DNA of 49,157 nucleotides from Bacteroidales bacterium (GCA_017649945.1 JAGCFU010000076.1:1-49157); one strand, 5' to 3'; shown: positions 16,584 through 24,035, counted from the stretch's first letter. A program made the numbers and translations. The notes: generated from the sequence alone by a model not told the origin.

Positions 16584-19082
16584 ATGAAAAGATTATCTTT
16601 ACTTTTCGCGATGATTGCCTTCTTAGCAGGCAGCACATTCGCACAGTCAATGTACTTCGATTTTGAAGGACAGACTGCAGGTAACAAGATCGCCCAGACA
16701 CTTGGCGAGCCTTGGACAACATGGTCAAACGCTCCTGGTGGAGCTGAGGACGGTGTCTTCGGTGAGGCTGGCAGCTCAATGGCAGCACACTTTACCTATG
16801 GTAACGACCAGGTTTTGAGACTTGGTGGTATTGAATCAGGTGTTTTCGACCTCGTGTTCGATGCTTACGTTCCTAATGGAAAATGTGGTTATTTCAACGT
16901 TCTTCACAACTTTGCAGGTAGCGGTTCAACATGGGCTGCTCAGTTCTACCTCTGCGCAACAAACGATGGTAGTAACACTTCAGCACCAACTGAAGGCCAT
17001 GGTACAGTTCACGCAGGCAGCAATGGCACAGCCGATGTTCCTTGCGTTTGGGATCAGTGGATGCAGTACAGAGTGCACATCGACATGGACAACGACGTCG
17101 CTACACTTTACTGGAACATCGCAGGTCAGCCAGAACAGGAGATCTGCACATGGCAGTGGTCACTCGACAGCTTTGGTGACAATGTTGTCGGTCGTACTCT
17201 CGACGCTATGGACTTCTATCCACCATCAAACGGTGCTGAGTACTATGTTGACAACATCGGTATCGTATCAGGTGCAGACGACCAGGTTTTGATCGACGAC
17301 GATTTCGAGGCATATCCACTCGGTGGCAAGATCGCTCAGAGCGCTCAGGCTATTGGCAACGACTGGTGGACAACTTGGACAAATGCTCCAGGTGGCAACG
17401 AAGACGGTGTTATTGCAGAAGCAGGTGGCACACAGTGCGGTTACATCTCAGGTTCAAACGATAACGTCCTCCTCCTCGGTGGTCAGGAATCAGGTTCATA
17501 TGACCTTGAATTCGCTCTCTATTGCGAAGAAGGTAAATATGGTTACTTCAACATTCTTCACGAGTTCAACGGTTCAGGTTCAACATGGGCTATGCAGGCT
17601 TATCTGAACGCAACAAACGACGGTAACAGCTCAACAACTTATGCTCCAGGTCACGGTACCGTTCACGCCGGTGCTAACGGCAACGGTGATATCCCTGCAG
17701 TCGTTAACGAGTGGATGTTCATCAGAGTTCACGTTGATTGCGATGCTGACGTTGCAGAACTCTTCTATCGTTCAGAAACAACACAGGTTGAAGAAATTTC
17801 AATCGTTTCATGGCAGTGGTCACTCGACAGCTTCGGTGAAAACACAGTCGGTCGTAAGATGGACGCTATGGACTTCTACGCACCACATTCAACACTCGGT
17901 TGCTACTATCTTGACAACTTCAGATTCACAAGAATCGGTCAGGAAACACATTCAACACTTGAATTCAACATTGATGAGATTGAATCATATCTTGAAGAAG
18001 ACGATGCAGACTCATACGATATCACAATCAGCAATGAAAACGGCACATCAATCGGTGACTGGACAGCATGGATTGACTTCGGTATGAGCACAGTTACAAC
18101 AGGTAATGGACAGATTAACTGGGACAGTGAGATTGGTGAAACCTCATCACTCGTTGGTCTTAACATTGATGAGCCAACTCTTATAGAGGTTGGTGCAATC
18201 TTCGCAGGTCAGGCATATGCCGGTTCAGCAATGGGTACAAAGATTGTGAGCGCACAGTATGTAGTGTTCACAGGTTCAGCAGGTGTTGGTATTGAACCTA
18301 ACACTCCTCTTACTCTCCGTGTTTATGGTCAGGGTATGTATGGTCAGCCAGGTGAAGTTCTCGCAGAGAAGGTTATCCCTTACAACTCAATCGTTGCAGA
18401 TGAATGGACAGTCGCTACATTCGACACTCCAGTTGACCTTACAGGTTACAATGTATGGGTGACAGCTGAATTTACACAGTCTGTTGACGGTTATGCAATG
18501 TCATTTGACGGTGGCACTAACTCAGGTTACGGTGACTACTATCGTACAAACGGTGGCGGTGCATTCCACAGATGTGCAGAGACATTCTCAACAGATTACG
18601 GTAACTTCCACATCCGTATCAACACCACAGGTACTCCAGTTGCTGCAAACTGGGCAAACTTGAGCAAACCAGAAGGTTCAATCGCTATTGGCGACACAGA
18701 TATGGTTACAGTTAACGTTAACTCAATCGGTCTCTCAGCAGGCGATGAATATAGTGCAAACATTATGTTCATTACAAACGATCCTGAGAATCCGGAAGTT
18801 ATCATCCCATTGACACTTCATGTCGGTGAAGCATCAGTTAGCGAGACAATGGAGAACGCATACAATGTTTATCCTAACCCAACAACAAGTATGATTACAG
18901 TTGAGGGTGAGAACATCAACGTTATCTCTATCTACAACGCAGCTGGTCAGCTTGTCAACATCGTCCGCGTAAATGGCGACAATGCAACAGTTGACATGAG
19001 CAGCTTCGGCACAGGTGTTTACTTCTTGAACATCGTCGACGGTGCTAACAACACATCAGTACAGCGTGTCGTTGTTAAATAA
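16584..19082 (+). CDS. Secreted protein with tandem duplicated domain and T9SS type A sorting domain
   Basis: This 832-residue protein has a clear signal peptide (cleaved after GSTFAQ, residue 21). Residues about 24-234 and 244-454 are two copies of one domain, each with WTTW.NAPGG.EDGV, then GYFN.LH.F.GSGSTWA, then GHGTVHAG.NG and finally WQWSLDSFG. The fold looks like a beta-sandwich (lectin/LamG-like), but the family was not identified. A third region (about 455-690) is different, followed by a short Ig-like stretch (NPEVIIPLTLHVG). The last 70 or so residues are a T9SS type A sorting domain (VYPNPTTSMITV ... GVYFLNIVDG ... VVVK). Codon choice is strongly skewed (TCA, ACA, GTT, GGT), unlike its neighbours, suggesting high expression. 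Confidence 0.85.
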   Translation: MKRLSLLFAMIAFLAGSTFAQSMYFDFEGQTAGNKIAQTLGEPWTTWSNAPGGAEDGVFGEAGSSMAAHFTYGNDQVLRLGGIESGVFDLVFDAYVPNGKCGYFNVLHNFAGSGSTWAAQFYLCATNDGSNTSAPTEGHGTVHAGSNGTADVPCVWDQWMQYRVHIDMDNDVATLYWNIAGQPEQEICTWQWSLDSFGDNVVGRTLDAMDFYPPSNGAEYYVDNIGIVSGADDQVLIDDDFEAYPLGGKIAQSAQAIGNDWWTTWTNAPGGNEDGVIAEAGGTQCGYISGSNDNVLLLGGQESGSYDLEFALYCEEGKYGYFNILHEFNGSGSTWAMQAYLNATNDGNSSTTYAPGHGTVHAGANGNGDIPAVVNEWMFIRVHVDCDADVAELFYRSETTQVEEISIVSWQWSLDSFGENTVGRKMDAMDFYAPHSTLGCYYLDNFRFTRIGQETHSTLEFNIDEIESYLEEDDADSYDITISNENGTSIGDWTAWIDFGMSTVTTGNGQINWDSEIGETSSLVGLNIDEPTLIEVGAIFAGQAYAGSAMGTKIVSAQYVVFTGSAGVGIEPNTPLTLRVYGQGMYGQPGEVLAEKVIPYNSIVADEWTVATFDTPVDLTGYNVWVTAEFTQSVDGYAMSFDGGTNSGYGDYYRTNGGGAFHRCAETFSTDYGNFHIRINTTGTPVAANWANLSKPEGSIAIGDTDMVTVNVNSIGLSAGDEYSANIMFITNDPENPEVIIPLTLHVGEASVSETMENAYNVYPNPTTSMITVEGENINVISIYNAAGQLVNIVRVNGDNATVDMSSFGTGVYFLNIVDGANNTSVQRVVVK

Positions 19083-19107
19083 ATGAAATAAACGAACGAG
19101 CAGAAAA

Positions 19108-19138
19108 AAATAAGAGACGCTTTAAGCGTCTCTTATTT
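19108..19138. terminator. Strong bidirectional Rho-independent terminator
   Basis: AAATAAGAGACGC (19108-19120), loop TTTAA, GCGTCTCTTATTT (19126-19138): a 13-bp perfect stem with an A run before and T run after, good in both directions. It ends the secreted-protein transcript and overlaps the stop codon of the convergent radical SAM gene (19133-19135). Confidence 0.85.
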
Positions 19139-20098
19139 TTTATAGTGTTTTCCTTGAAAAGTGTCTCTTTCTTCCATTCGTTTTTCGATGAGTGCGAGAA
19201 CCTGGTCGTAGCGGAGGTTGAGCCATGGTTTGGAGACAAGATAACGTGGCGGCACCTCGCCGGCAAAACGCTCAATAACGATGTTAGGGTTGAGCCGTTC
19301 GATGAAATCTATTACGAATTCGATATAATCTTCAAGTGTGAACAGATGAAAGTCGGAAGGGTTGGCGAGGTATTCGTCAGCCATTTTTGTGTCTTTGAAT
19401 ATCTGGAGCTGATGAAATTTCACTGTCGTGAGCGGTAATTCAGAGATGATATCGGCGGTGTGGAGCATCATGTCGTGAGTCTCGCCGGGGAGACCGAAGA
19501 TGAAATGACCTCCGCAGTGGAACCCGTATTTGTGAACTAAATCTATAGCGCTTTTAGCACACGTGAAGTCGTGACCGCGGTTTACTCTTTTTAAAGTAGA
19601 ATCATAAACAGATTCGATGCCTAGCTCAATTGTAATTGGATAAGCGCTATGCTGATAAGAAGGATAAGAAAGGATAAGAGTTTTTAGCATCTTCAGTATT
19701 TCCTCATTGAGGCAGTCGGGGCGTGTGCCGATTACGAGGCCGATGACGCCATCAACTGAGAGAGCTTCACAATAGAGTTTTTCGAGTTCGTTGAGTGGTT
19801 TATAAGTGTTGCTGAACGCTTGAAAATAAGCAAGATAAGATTTCGCGCGGCGGTAACGCCTCTGGTGGAACTCTATGCCTTCTTCGATTTGTTGGCGCAC
19901 ACTCTTCTCGGGGCGGCAGTATGAGGGGTTGAAGGCGTCGTTACGGCAGAAGGTGCAGCCTCCTGTGCTGATTTTGCCGTCACGGTTAGGACAGCTGAAG
20001 CCCGCATCGATGCTTATTTTCTGCACACGACCGCCAAACTCGCGCGTGAAGTACGAGTTGTAGCTGTTGAAACGTCGGTTGTCACCCCAAGGAAACAT
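19133..20098 (-). CDS. Radical SAM protein, YhcC/TIGR01212 family, with repeat-encoded insertion
   Basis: This 321-residue radical SAM enzyme of the YhcC (TIGR01212) family has unknown substrate. The iron-sulfur ligands are Cys36, Cys48 and Cys51 (FSCPNRDGKISTGGCTFC). Further family blocks are RAKSYLAYFQAFSNTY, VIGLVIGTRPDCL, ELGIESVYDSTLKRVNRGHDF, HFIFGLPGE and TTVKFHQLQIFK. Between the MLK helix and the ITIELG strand lies LILSYPSYQHSAYP (141-154), encoded by GGATAAGA-type repeat DNA at 19638-19680 that also occurs in two intergenic sites nearby. From memory of the E. coli protein this stretch is about 7 residues longer than usual. Everything else looks intact, so the gene is probably functional. 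Confidence 0.85.
   Translation of the reverse strand: MFPWGDNRRFNSYNSYFTREFGGRVQKISIDAGFSCPNRDGKISTGGCTFCRNDAFNPSYCRPEKSVRQQIEEGIEFHQRRYRRAKSYLAYFQAFSNTYKPLNELEKLYCEALSVDGVIGLVIGTRPDCLNEEILKMLKTLILSYPSYQHSAYPITIELGIESVYDSTLKRVNRGHDFTCAKSAIDLVHKYGFHCGGHFIFGLPGETHDMMLHTADIISELPLTTVKFHQLQIFKDTKMADEYLANPSDFHLFTLEDYIEFVIDFIERLNPNIVIERFAGEVPPRYLVSKPWLNLRYDQVLALIEKRMEERDTFQGKHYKK
19638..19680. repeat. GGATAAGA-family repeat inside the radical SAM coding sequence
   Basis: The plus strand reads GGATAAG-CGCTATG-CTGATAAG followed by two more GGATAAGA-type units. On the coding strand CTTATCAG-CATAGCG-CTTATCC parallels CTTATCAG-CCGATAGGCA-CTTATCC at 12197-12221. It stays in frame and codes for residues about 141-154. 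Confidence 0.7.
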
Positions 20099-20124
20099 AG
20101 TTTGTGTTGCACAATTACAAGATG

Positions 20125-20187
20125 CAAAGATATGGATAAAAAGGATAAGACAGCATAAGAAAGATAAGATAAATTTTGTAATTTTGC
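20125..20187. promoter_or_regulatory. Divergent promoters flanking a GGATAAGA repeat
   Basis: Minus strand TATCTTTG (20132-20125) serves the radical SAM gene; plus strand TAATTTTG (20180-20187) serves the Smr-domain gene. Between them, 20134-20174, lies GGATAAAAAGGATAAGAC, then AGCATAAGAAAGATAAGATA, a degenerate member of the GGATAAGA repeat family. Confidence 0.6.
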
Positions 20188-20205
20188 GGAATAAATTTTA
20201 GAAAG

Positions 20206-21285
20206 ATGGAGAATTTCAAAGTAGGCGACAAAGTTAATTTTTTGAATGACAAAGGTGGCGGCGTGATTAAGAAGATCATAGACACACGAATGGCAGAGGT
20301 GGAGATTGAAGAAGGTTTTAATGTGCCGGTTTTGATGAGCGATTTGGTTCTGGATTTCAGGGCGCAGCCGACGCGGCAGCAACAAATGGTTGATAACGTT
20401 CAAAAGGAGATTAAGAATCAGCAGATTATAGAAGAAGAGACGAGGAATGAGGCGCGGAGAAGCGAACTGAGACGTTTTGCAAGAAACTCAGAAGAAGAAG
20501 GTATATATCTTGCGTTCATACCGCATGACCAGCAGTGGTTGCTGACGGGTTTGATTGACGTGGCGGTTGTGAACAATACTCCTGCTGACGCTTTGTACAG
20601 TTTCAATCTGAAGGAAGACGAAAAATATGTAAATATCGACTATGGCAGCATCGCTCCGTTTTCAAAAGTTGTGGTTGAGGCCATTTCGCGTAATGACATC
20701 GAACATTGGTGTGAGGGTGTGATACAGGTGGTGCTATGTCAGGATGACATCGACTTCGTTTATCATCCTTTGCATGCTCCTTTCTCTTTGAGAACAAGCC
20801 GTTTCTTTAAGGATGGAAGTTTTGTGGAATCCGGACTTTTGGGCGAGAAGGCTATGATGATTTGTCTGTCGACGGTGACGGCTTTGAAAGGCTCGGAAAC
20901 CGATTACACCAAGCTGATGAAAGACGGCGTGATGCAGGCGAAGGCCAACAAAGACATCGTGAAGAAAGAGGCTGCCATCGACAGACATCAGACTCAGCCT
21001 GGCGAGGCTATTGTTGACTTGCATATCGGTGAGTTGGTTGACAACATTTTAGGAATGTCGAGCAACGATATTTTTAGAGTTCAGATTAATTATTTCAAGA
21101 AAATGCTTGACAGCGCTATAGAAAACGACTATTCAAAGGTGACGTTTATCCATGGCGTGGGCAATGGTGTTTTGAAGAACGCGATAATTGAGGAACTGAA
21201 ACATTACGAAAACACTTCCAACAGGATGGCGTCGATTTCGAGATTCGGGGTGGGAGCTCTTGATGTGATGATAAAAGAAAAGTGA
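20206..21285 (+). CDS. DUF2027/Smr-domain protein (MutS2 C-terminal-like)
   Basis: This 359-residue cytosolic protein begins with a small beta domain (VGDKVNFLNDKGGGVIKKI) that looks like an SH3/KOW-type opening. A charged helix follows near residues 62-95. A beta-rich DUF2027 middle (GIYLAFIPHDQQWLLTGLID...) precedes a C-terminal Smr domain from about residue 265: VDLHIGELV, then VTFIHGVGNGVLKNAI (His-Gly-x-Gly core). Smr domains are associated with endonuclease or nucleic-acid binding in MutS2 and Smr proteins, so a role in DNA or RNA structure processing or ribosome rescue is possible but unproven. Its TGA overlaps the 3' end of the opposite-strand tRNA-Arg by 3 nt. Confidence 0.82.
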   Translation: MENFKVGDKVNFLNDKGGGVIKKIIDTRMAEVEIEEGFNVPVLMSDLVLDFRAQPTRQQQMVDNVQKEIKNQQIIEEETRNEARRSELRRFARNSEEEGIYLAFIPHDQQWLLTGLIDVAVVNNTPADALYSFNLKEDEKYVNIDYGSIAPFSKVVVEAISRNDIEHWCEGVIQVVLCQDDIDFVYHPLHAPFSLRTSRFFKDGSFVESGLLGEKAMMICLSTVTALKGSETDYTKLMKDGVMQAKANKDIVKKEAAIDRHQTQPGEAIVDLHIGELVDNILGMSSNDIFRVQINYFKKMLDSAIENDYSKVTFIHGVGNGVLKNAIIEELKHYENTSNRMASISRFGVGALDVMIKEK

Positions 21286-21354
21286 CCCCGCCGGGATTCG
21301 AACCCGGACCGAAGGAACCGGAATCCTTAATTCTATCCATTAGACTACGGGGCC
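21283..21354 (-). tRNA. tRNA-Arg (anticodon CCG)
   Basis: The minus strand folds into a 72-nt cloverleaf: acceptor GGCCCCG/CGGGGTC with a G-U pair, anticodon stem AAGGA/TCCTT with loop TTCCGGT giving anticodon CCG, T arm with GGTTCGAATCC, discriminator A, and CCA not encoded. It reads CGG codons. Its 3' last three bases coincide with the stop codon of the converging Smr-domain gene. Confidence 0.93.
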
Positions 21355-21359
21355 ATTAT

Positions 21360-21427
21360 TTAGCCATTAGCTATTAGCCATTAGCTATTAGCTATTAGCC
21401 GTTAGCTATTAGCCATTAGCCGTTAGT
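21360..21427. repeat. TTAGCCATTAGC tandem repeat between tRNA-Arg and tmRNA
   Basis: About six degenerate units of TTAGCCATTAGC / TTAGCTATTAGC fill the whole 68-nt gap downstream of tmRNA and upstream of tRNA-Arg on the minus strand. The same sequence family occurs, partly inverted, at 25982-26092. Confidence 0.8.
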
Positions 21428-21824
21428 GGAGCTGGAGGGAGTCGAACCCTCGTCCAAACAAGGAACAATTATGCTTTCTACATACTTATTCTGTTGTTGG
21501 TTTTCGTGTCAGGCAAGGAAGCAGACATCCTAATCCAGACCTTATCTCCTTGAGTTTCGCGACGTTGCCGGAGCTTCCGCGTCGCTATCCCGAAATTGCT
21601 GAGCACCTCGTTGTCGGACCGGAATCGGGAGGCTCCATCCGCGAGATGTCTCGTCCTCTCACCTTGTGAAAGGATAAAGCTTCAATCTACTGTGCTTCGA
21701 TTAAGCAGCGAGAGCGTAAGTATTTTCGCCAATTAATTTTTTGCAGTCAAGATTTACGAGCGTCACTGCAAGGCTCGGTATGCTTACATAACCCTTCTAC
21801 AAGCTGTCAAAACCGGTCAGCCCC
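21427..21824 (-). ncRNA. ssrA: tmRNA (ssrA), tag GENTYALAA
   Basis: This 398-nt transfer-messenger RNA rescues stalled ribosomes. The ends form the tRNA-like acceptor GGGGCUG/CAGCUCC with discriminator A (CCA not encoded), and GGTTCGACTCCC forms the T arm. The tag reading frame on the minus strand is 21730-21701: GGC GAA AAT ACT TAC GCT CTC GCT GCT TAA, that is GENTYALAA then stop. The tag ends in the usual YALAA protease signal and differs by one residue type from other Bacteroidales tags I recall (GENNYALAA, GETNYALAA). A promoter box lies upstream. Confidence 0.95.
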
Positions 21825-21859
21825 AAATGTTATGCTGATTTCTCTTATCAAAAATCGTG

Positions 21860-21867
21860 CAAAAGTA
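21860..21867 (-). promoter_or_regulatory. -7 box TACTTTTG for tmRNA
   Basis: On the minus strand TACTTTTGC lies 36 nt before the mature tmRNA 5' end, implying a precursor leader of about 28 nt to be removed by RNase P. Confidence 0.6.
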
Positions 21868-21882
21868 CGAAAATTTTCCGAA

Positions 21883-23031
21883 TTAGAGATATTTTTTTAC
21901 ATCTTCATCGGAAATGACTGAACCACAGAGGATTACGAGACGTCCGACGACGTTCTGCAGCTCGCGGATGTTGCCGGTCCACTGTTGTTTTTTCAGTTCT
22001 TCTATGGCCGACTCTGTGAAAGTGGGTATAGGCTTGCCCATTTCGTTGGCTGCTTTCACCACGAAGTTATTAATTAATAGAGGTATGTCGTCGAGACGTT
22101 CACGCAGAGGCGGCACTCGCATTATTATCATGCTTATGCGGTGGTAGAGGTCTTCGCGGAAGTTGCCTTTGGTTATCTCGTCCTGTAAGTTTTTATTTGT
22201 TGCAGCTATGACTCTGACGTCGACTTTTATCTCTTCCTCACCACCCACACGTGTGATTTTGTTCTCCTGCAATGCCCTCAAGACCTTGGCCTGAGCCGCC
22301 AAACTCATGTCCCCAATCTCGTCGAGAAACAAAGTGCCGTTATTGGCAAGCTCAAAGTCGCCTTTTTTCTGTTTTATAGCTGAGGTGAATGCTCCTTTTT
22401 CGTGCCCAAATAGCTGACTTTCAATGAGTTCGGATGGTATTGCGGCACAGTTGACTTCAATGAATGCGTTATCTTTACGTGGGCTTAGTTCATGAAGTTG
22501 GCGTGCAACAAGTTCTTTGCCGGTGCCGTTTTCGCCGAGGATGAGCACACGGGCGTTGGTGGGTGCTACACGTTCTATCATGGTGTATAGCTCATTCATC
22601 GCCCATGAGTTGCCAATCATCTCATATTGTTTGCTGACCGCTTTACGCAATATTTTTGTCTCGTTGACGAGCTTGTTTTTATCCAAGGCGTTGCGCAATG
22701 TGATGAGCATGCGGTTGAGGTCCATCGGTTTCTCAATGAAGTCGTATGCGCCTTTTTTTATCGCGTCGACGGCTATGTCGATTGTGCCGTGACCGGAAAT
22801 GATGATTATCGGGGCGTCGGTGAGTGTCTTGGCTTTCTCGAGAAACTCTATGCCGTCCATTTGAGGCATCTTGATGTCGCAGAATATAGCGTCGAAGACG
22901 TCGTTGTGCAGCATAGGCAATGCTTCAATGGCGGAAGCTGCATCGGAGATGGTATAGCCTTCATTTTCGAGAATGCTGCGCATGGCACGGCGGATGGCAG
23001 GCTCGTCGTCGATAATCAGTACCTTTGACAT
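21883..23031 (-). CDS. Sigma-54-type response regulator lacking the DNA-binding domain
   Basis: This 382-residue NtrC-family protein has a receiver domain at 1-115 (phospho-acceptor Asp52, Lys101) and an AAA+ sigma-54 interaction domain at about 135-370. The AAA+ domain shows Walker A GENGTGKE (166-173), Walker B LFLDEIGD and a sensor/Arg-finger region. The sigma-54 contact loop reads GAFTSA (213-218) instead of the canonical GAFTGA. The protein ends at ISDEDVKKYL, right after the AAA+ lid, with no Fis-type helix-turn-helix, so it cannot bind a specific enhancer by that route. It overlaps the LOG-family gene by 1 nt (TAATG). No partner histidine kinase is adjacent. Confidence 0.88.
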   Translation of the reverse strand: MSKVLIIDDEPAIRRAMRSILENEGYTISDAASAIEALPMLHNDVFDAIFCDIKMPQMDGIEFLEKAKTLTDAPIIIISGHGTIDIAVDAIKKGAYDFIEKPMDLNRMLITLRNALDKNKLVNETKILRKAVSKQYEMIGNSWAMNELYTMIERVAPTNARVLILGENGTGKELVARQLHELSPRKDNAFIEVNCAAIPSELIESQLFGHEKGAFTSAIKQKKGDFELANNGTLFLDEIGDMSLAAQAKVLRALQENKITRVGGEEEIKVDVRVIAATNKNLQDEITKGNFREDLYHRISMIIMRVPPLRERLDDIPLLINNFVVKAANEMGKPIPTFTESAIEELKKQQWTGNIRELQNVVGRLVILCGSVISDEDVKKYL

Positions 23032-23735
23032 TAGAAATTAGGTTTAAGTTCAGATTTCTTATAGAAGTCGTCGATGATGCTTACAGCCTCGTCAGCGTTG
23101 TCAACTACATGGAAGATGTCGAAATCCGTTTCATGTATCATTTTGTTCTTGAGGAGCGTGCTCTTGAACCAGTCTATGAGAGGTTTCCAGAACTCGGAGC
23201 CGAACATCACGATAGGGAAGTTGGCGATTTTGTCTGTCTGCATTAGTGTGAGGGCTTCCGACAGCTCGTCGAGGGTGCCGAAGCCGCCCGGAAATGCGAT
23301 GAAGCCTTGGGCGTAACGTGTGAACATCGTCTTACGGATGTAGAAATAATCGAAGTTTATTGATTTGTCGCTGTCGATATAAGGGTTTGAGTGTTGCTCA
23401 TGAGGTAGCACAATGTTAAGTCCGACGCTCTTTCCGCCGGCTTCGTGTGCGCCTTTGTTGCCTGCTTCCATGATGCCTGGGCCGCCTCCGGTGATGATGC
23501 CGAAGCCTTTTTCGACAAGTTTGGCGGCAGTCTCTTCTGCCTTTTGATAGTAAGGATTGTCCTCACTTATACGCGCTGAGCCGAAGATGGCTACGCATGG
23601 GCCTATTCGCGAAAGCGTCTCATAACCGTTGACGAATTCAGACATTATTTTGAAGACCGACCATGAGTCGTTGGCTTTGATGTAGTTCCATTTTCTGTCG
23701 TCGATGACTTTCTTTAATATTTCTGAATAATCCAT
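23031..23735 (-). CDS. LOG-family (TIGR00730) nucleotide 5'-monophosphate phosphoribohydrolase
   Basis: This 234-residue Rossmann-like protein carries the LOG hallmarks GGGPGIMEAGNKGA (83 onward) and PGGFGTLDE (149-157). Such proteins cleave the N-glycosidic bond of (cytokinin-type) nucleoside 5'-monophosphates; older annotation calls them lysine decarboxylase-like. The open frame extends 59 codons upstream across the opposite-strand tRNA-Gly, which is not credible. The ATG at 23735 follows the promoter box TATCTTTG (23762-23755). The stop and the next gene's start share a base (TAATG), implying translational coupling to the response regulator. Confidence 0.87.
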   Translation of the reverse strand: MDYSEILKKVIDDRKWNYIKANDSWSVFKIMSEFVNGYETLSRIGPCVAIFGSARISEDNPYYQKAEETAAKLVEKGFGIITGGGPGIMEAGNKGAHEAGGKSVGLNIVLPHEQHSNPYIDSDKSINFDYFYIRKTMFTRYAQGFIAFPGGFGTLDELSEALTLMQTDKIANFPIVMFGSEFWKPLIDWFKSTLLKNKMIHETDFDIFHVVDNADEAVSIIDDFYKKSELKPNF

Positions 23736-23754
23736 GATAATTACGTTTATTTTG

Positions 23755-23812
23755 CAAAGATAAAAAAATAATCTAAAAAATGTTTGGTGAACTAAAATTT
23801 TTTGTAATTTTG
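23755..23812. promoter_or_regulatory. Divergent promoters for the LOG gene and the tRNA-Gly/Val operon
   Basis: Minus strand TATCTTTG (23762-23755) drives the LOG gene. Plus strand TTTG (23783-23786) and TAATTTTG (23805-23812), 18 nt apart, form a good -33/-7 pair for the tRNA transcript, which begins about 18-25 nt before tRNA-Gly. Confidence 0.65.
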
Positions 23813-23836
23813 CAGCCTGAAAACGTAAACGGTATT

Positions 23837-23909
23837 GCGGATTTAGCTCAGCTGGCAGAGCGGAAGCTTCCCAAGCTTCAGGTCGCGGGTTCGAGCCCCG
23901 TAATCCGCT
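23837..23909 (+). tRNA. tRNA-Gly (anticodon CCC)
   Basis: A 73-nt cloverleaf: acceptor GCGGATT/AATCCGC, D arm TAGCTCAGCTGGCAGAGC, anticodon stem GAAGC/GCTTC with loop TTCCCAA giving CCC, T arm GCGGGTTCGAGCCCCG, discriminator T, CCA not encoded. It reads GGG codons. It is followed after 9 nt by tRNA-Val. Confidence 0.95.
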
Positions 23910-23918
23910 CACGATGCA

Positions 23919-23993
23919 GGAAGCTTAGCTCAGTTGGTTCAGAGCGCCTGCCTTACAAGCAGGAGGTCGCTGGTTCGAACCCAGCAGTTTCCA
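23919..23993 (+). tRNA. tRNA-Val (anticodon TAC)
   Basis: A 75-nt cloverleaf: acceptor GGAAGCT/AGTTTCC with one G-U pair, anticodon stem CCTGC/GCAGG with loop CTTACAA giving TAC, T arm GCTGGTTCGAACCCAGC, discriminator A, CCA not encoded. Its last eight bases (23986-23993) are the beginning of the long palindrome that terminates the operon. Confidence 0.95.
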
Positions 23994-24035
23994 CAAAAAA
24001 AGGACTCCAATTGGAGTCCTTTTTTTGTGGAAACT
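23986..24035. terminator. 50-bp perfect palindrome: terminator overlapping the tRNA-Val 3' end
   Basis: Bases 23986-24010 are exactly the reverse complement of 24011-24035. The core AGGACTCCAA/TTGGAGTCCT flanked by A7 and T7 is a textbook bidirectional terminator, serving the tRNA operon and the convergent T9SS gene whose TAG is at 24034-24036. The perfect pairing extends past it through CCAC/GTGG into AGTTT/AAACT, so the outer arm includes the whole 3' acceptor strand of tRNA-Val. Confidence 0.9.

Noticed and set aside
21360-21427. CRISPR-like array
   Set aside because: Units are about 10 nt, directly joined without unique spacers, and no cas gene is present; it is a simple tandem repeat.
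23736-23912. 59-codon upstream extension of the LOG gene
   Set aside because: It runs antisense through the tRNA-Gly gene and the promoter region and has no conserved look; the ATG at 23735 fits both the family and the promoter.
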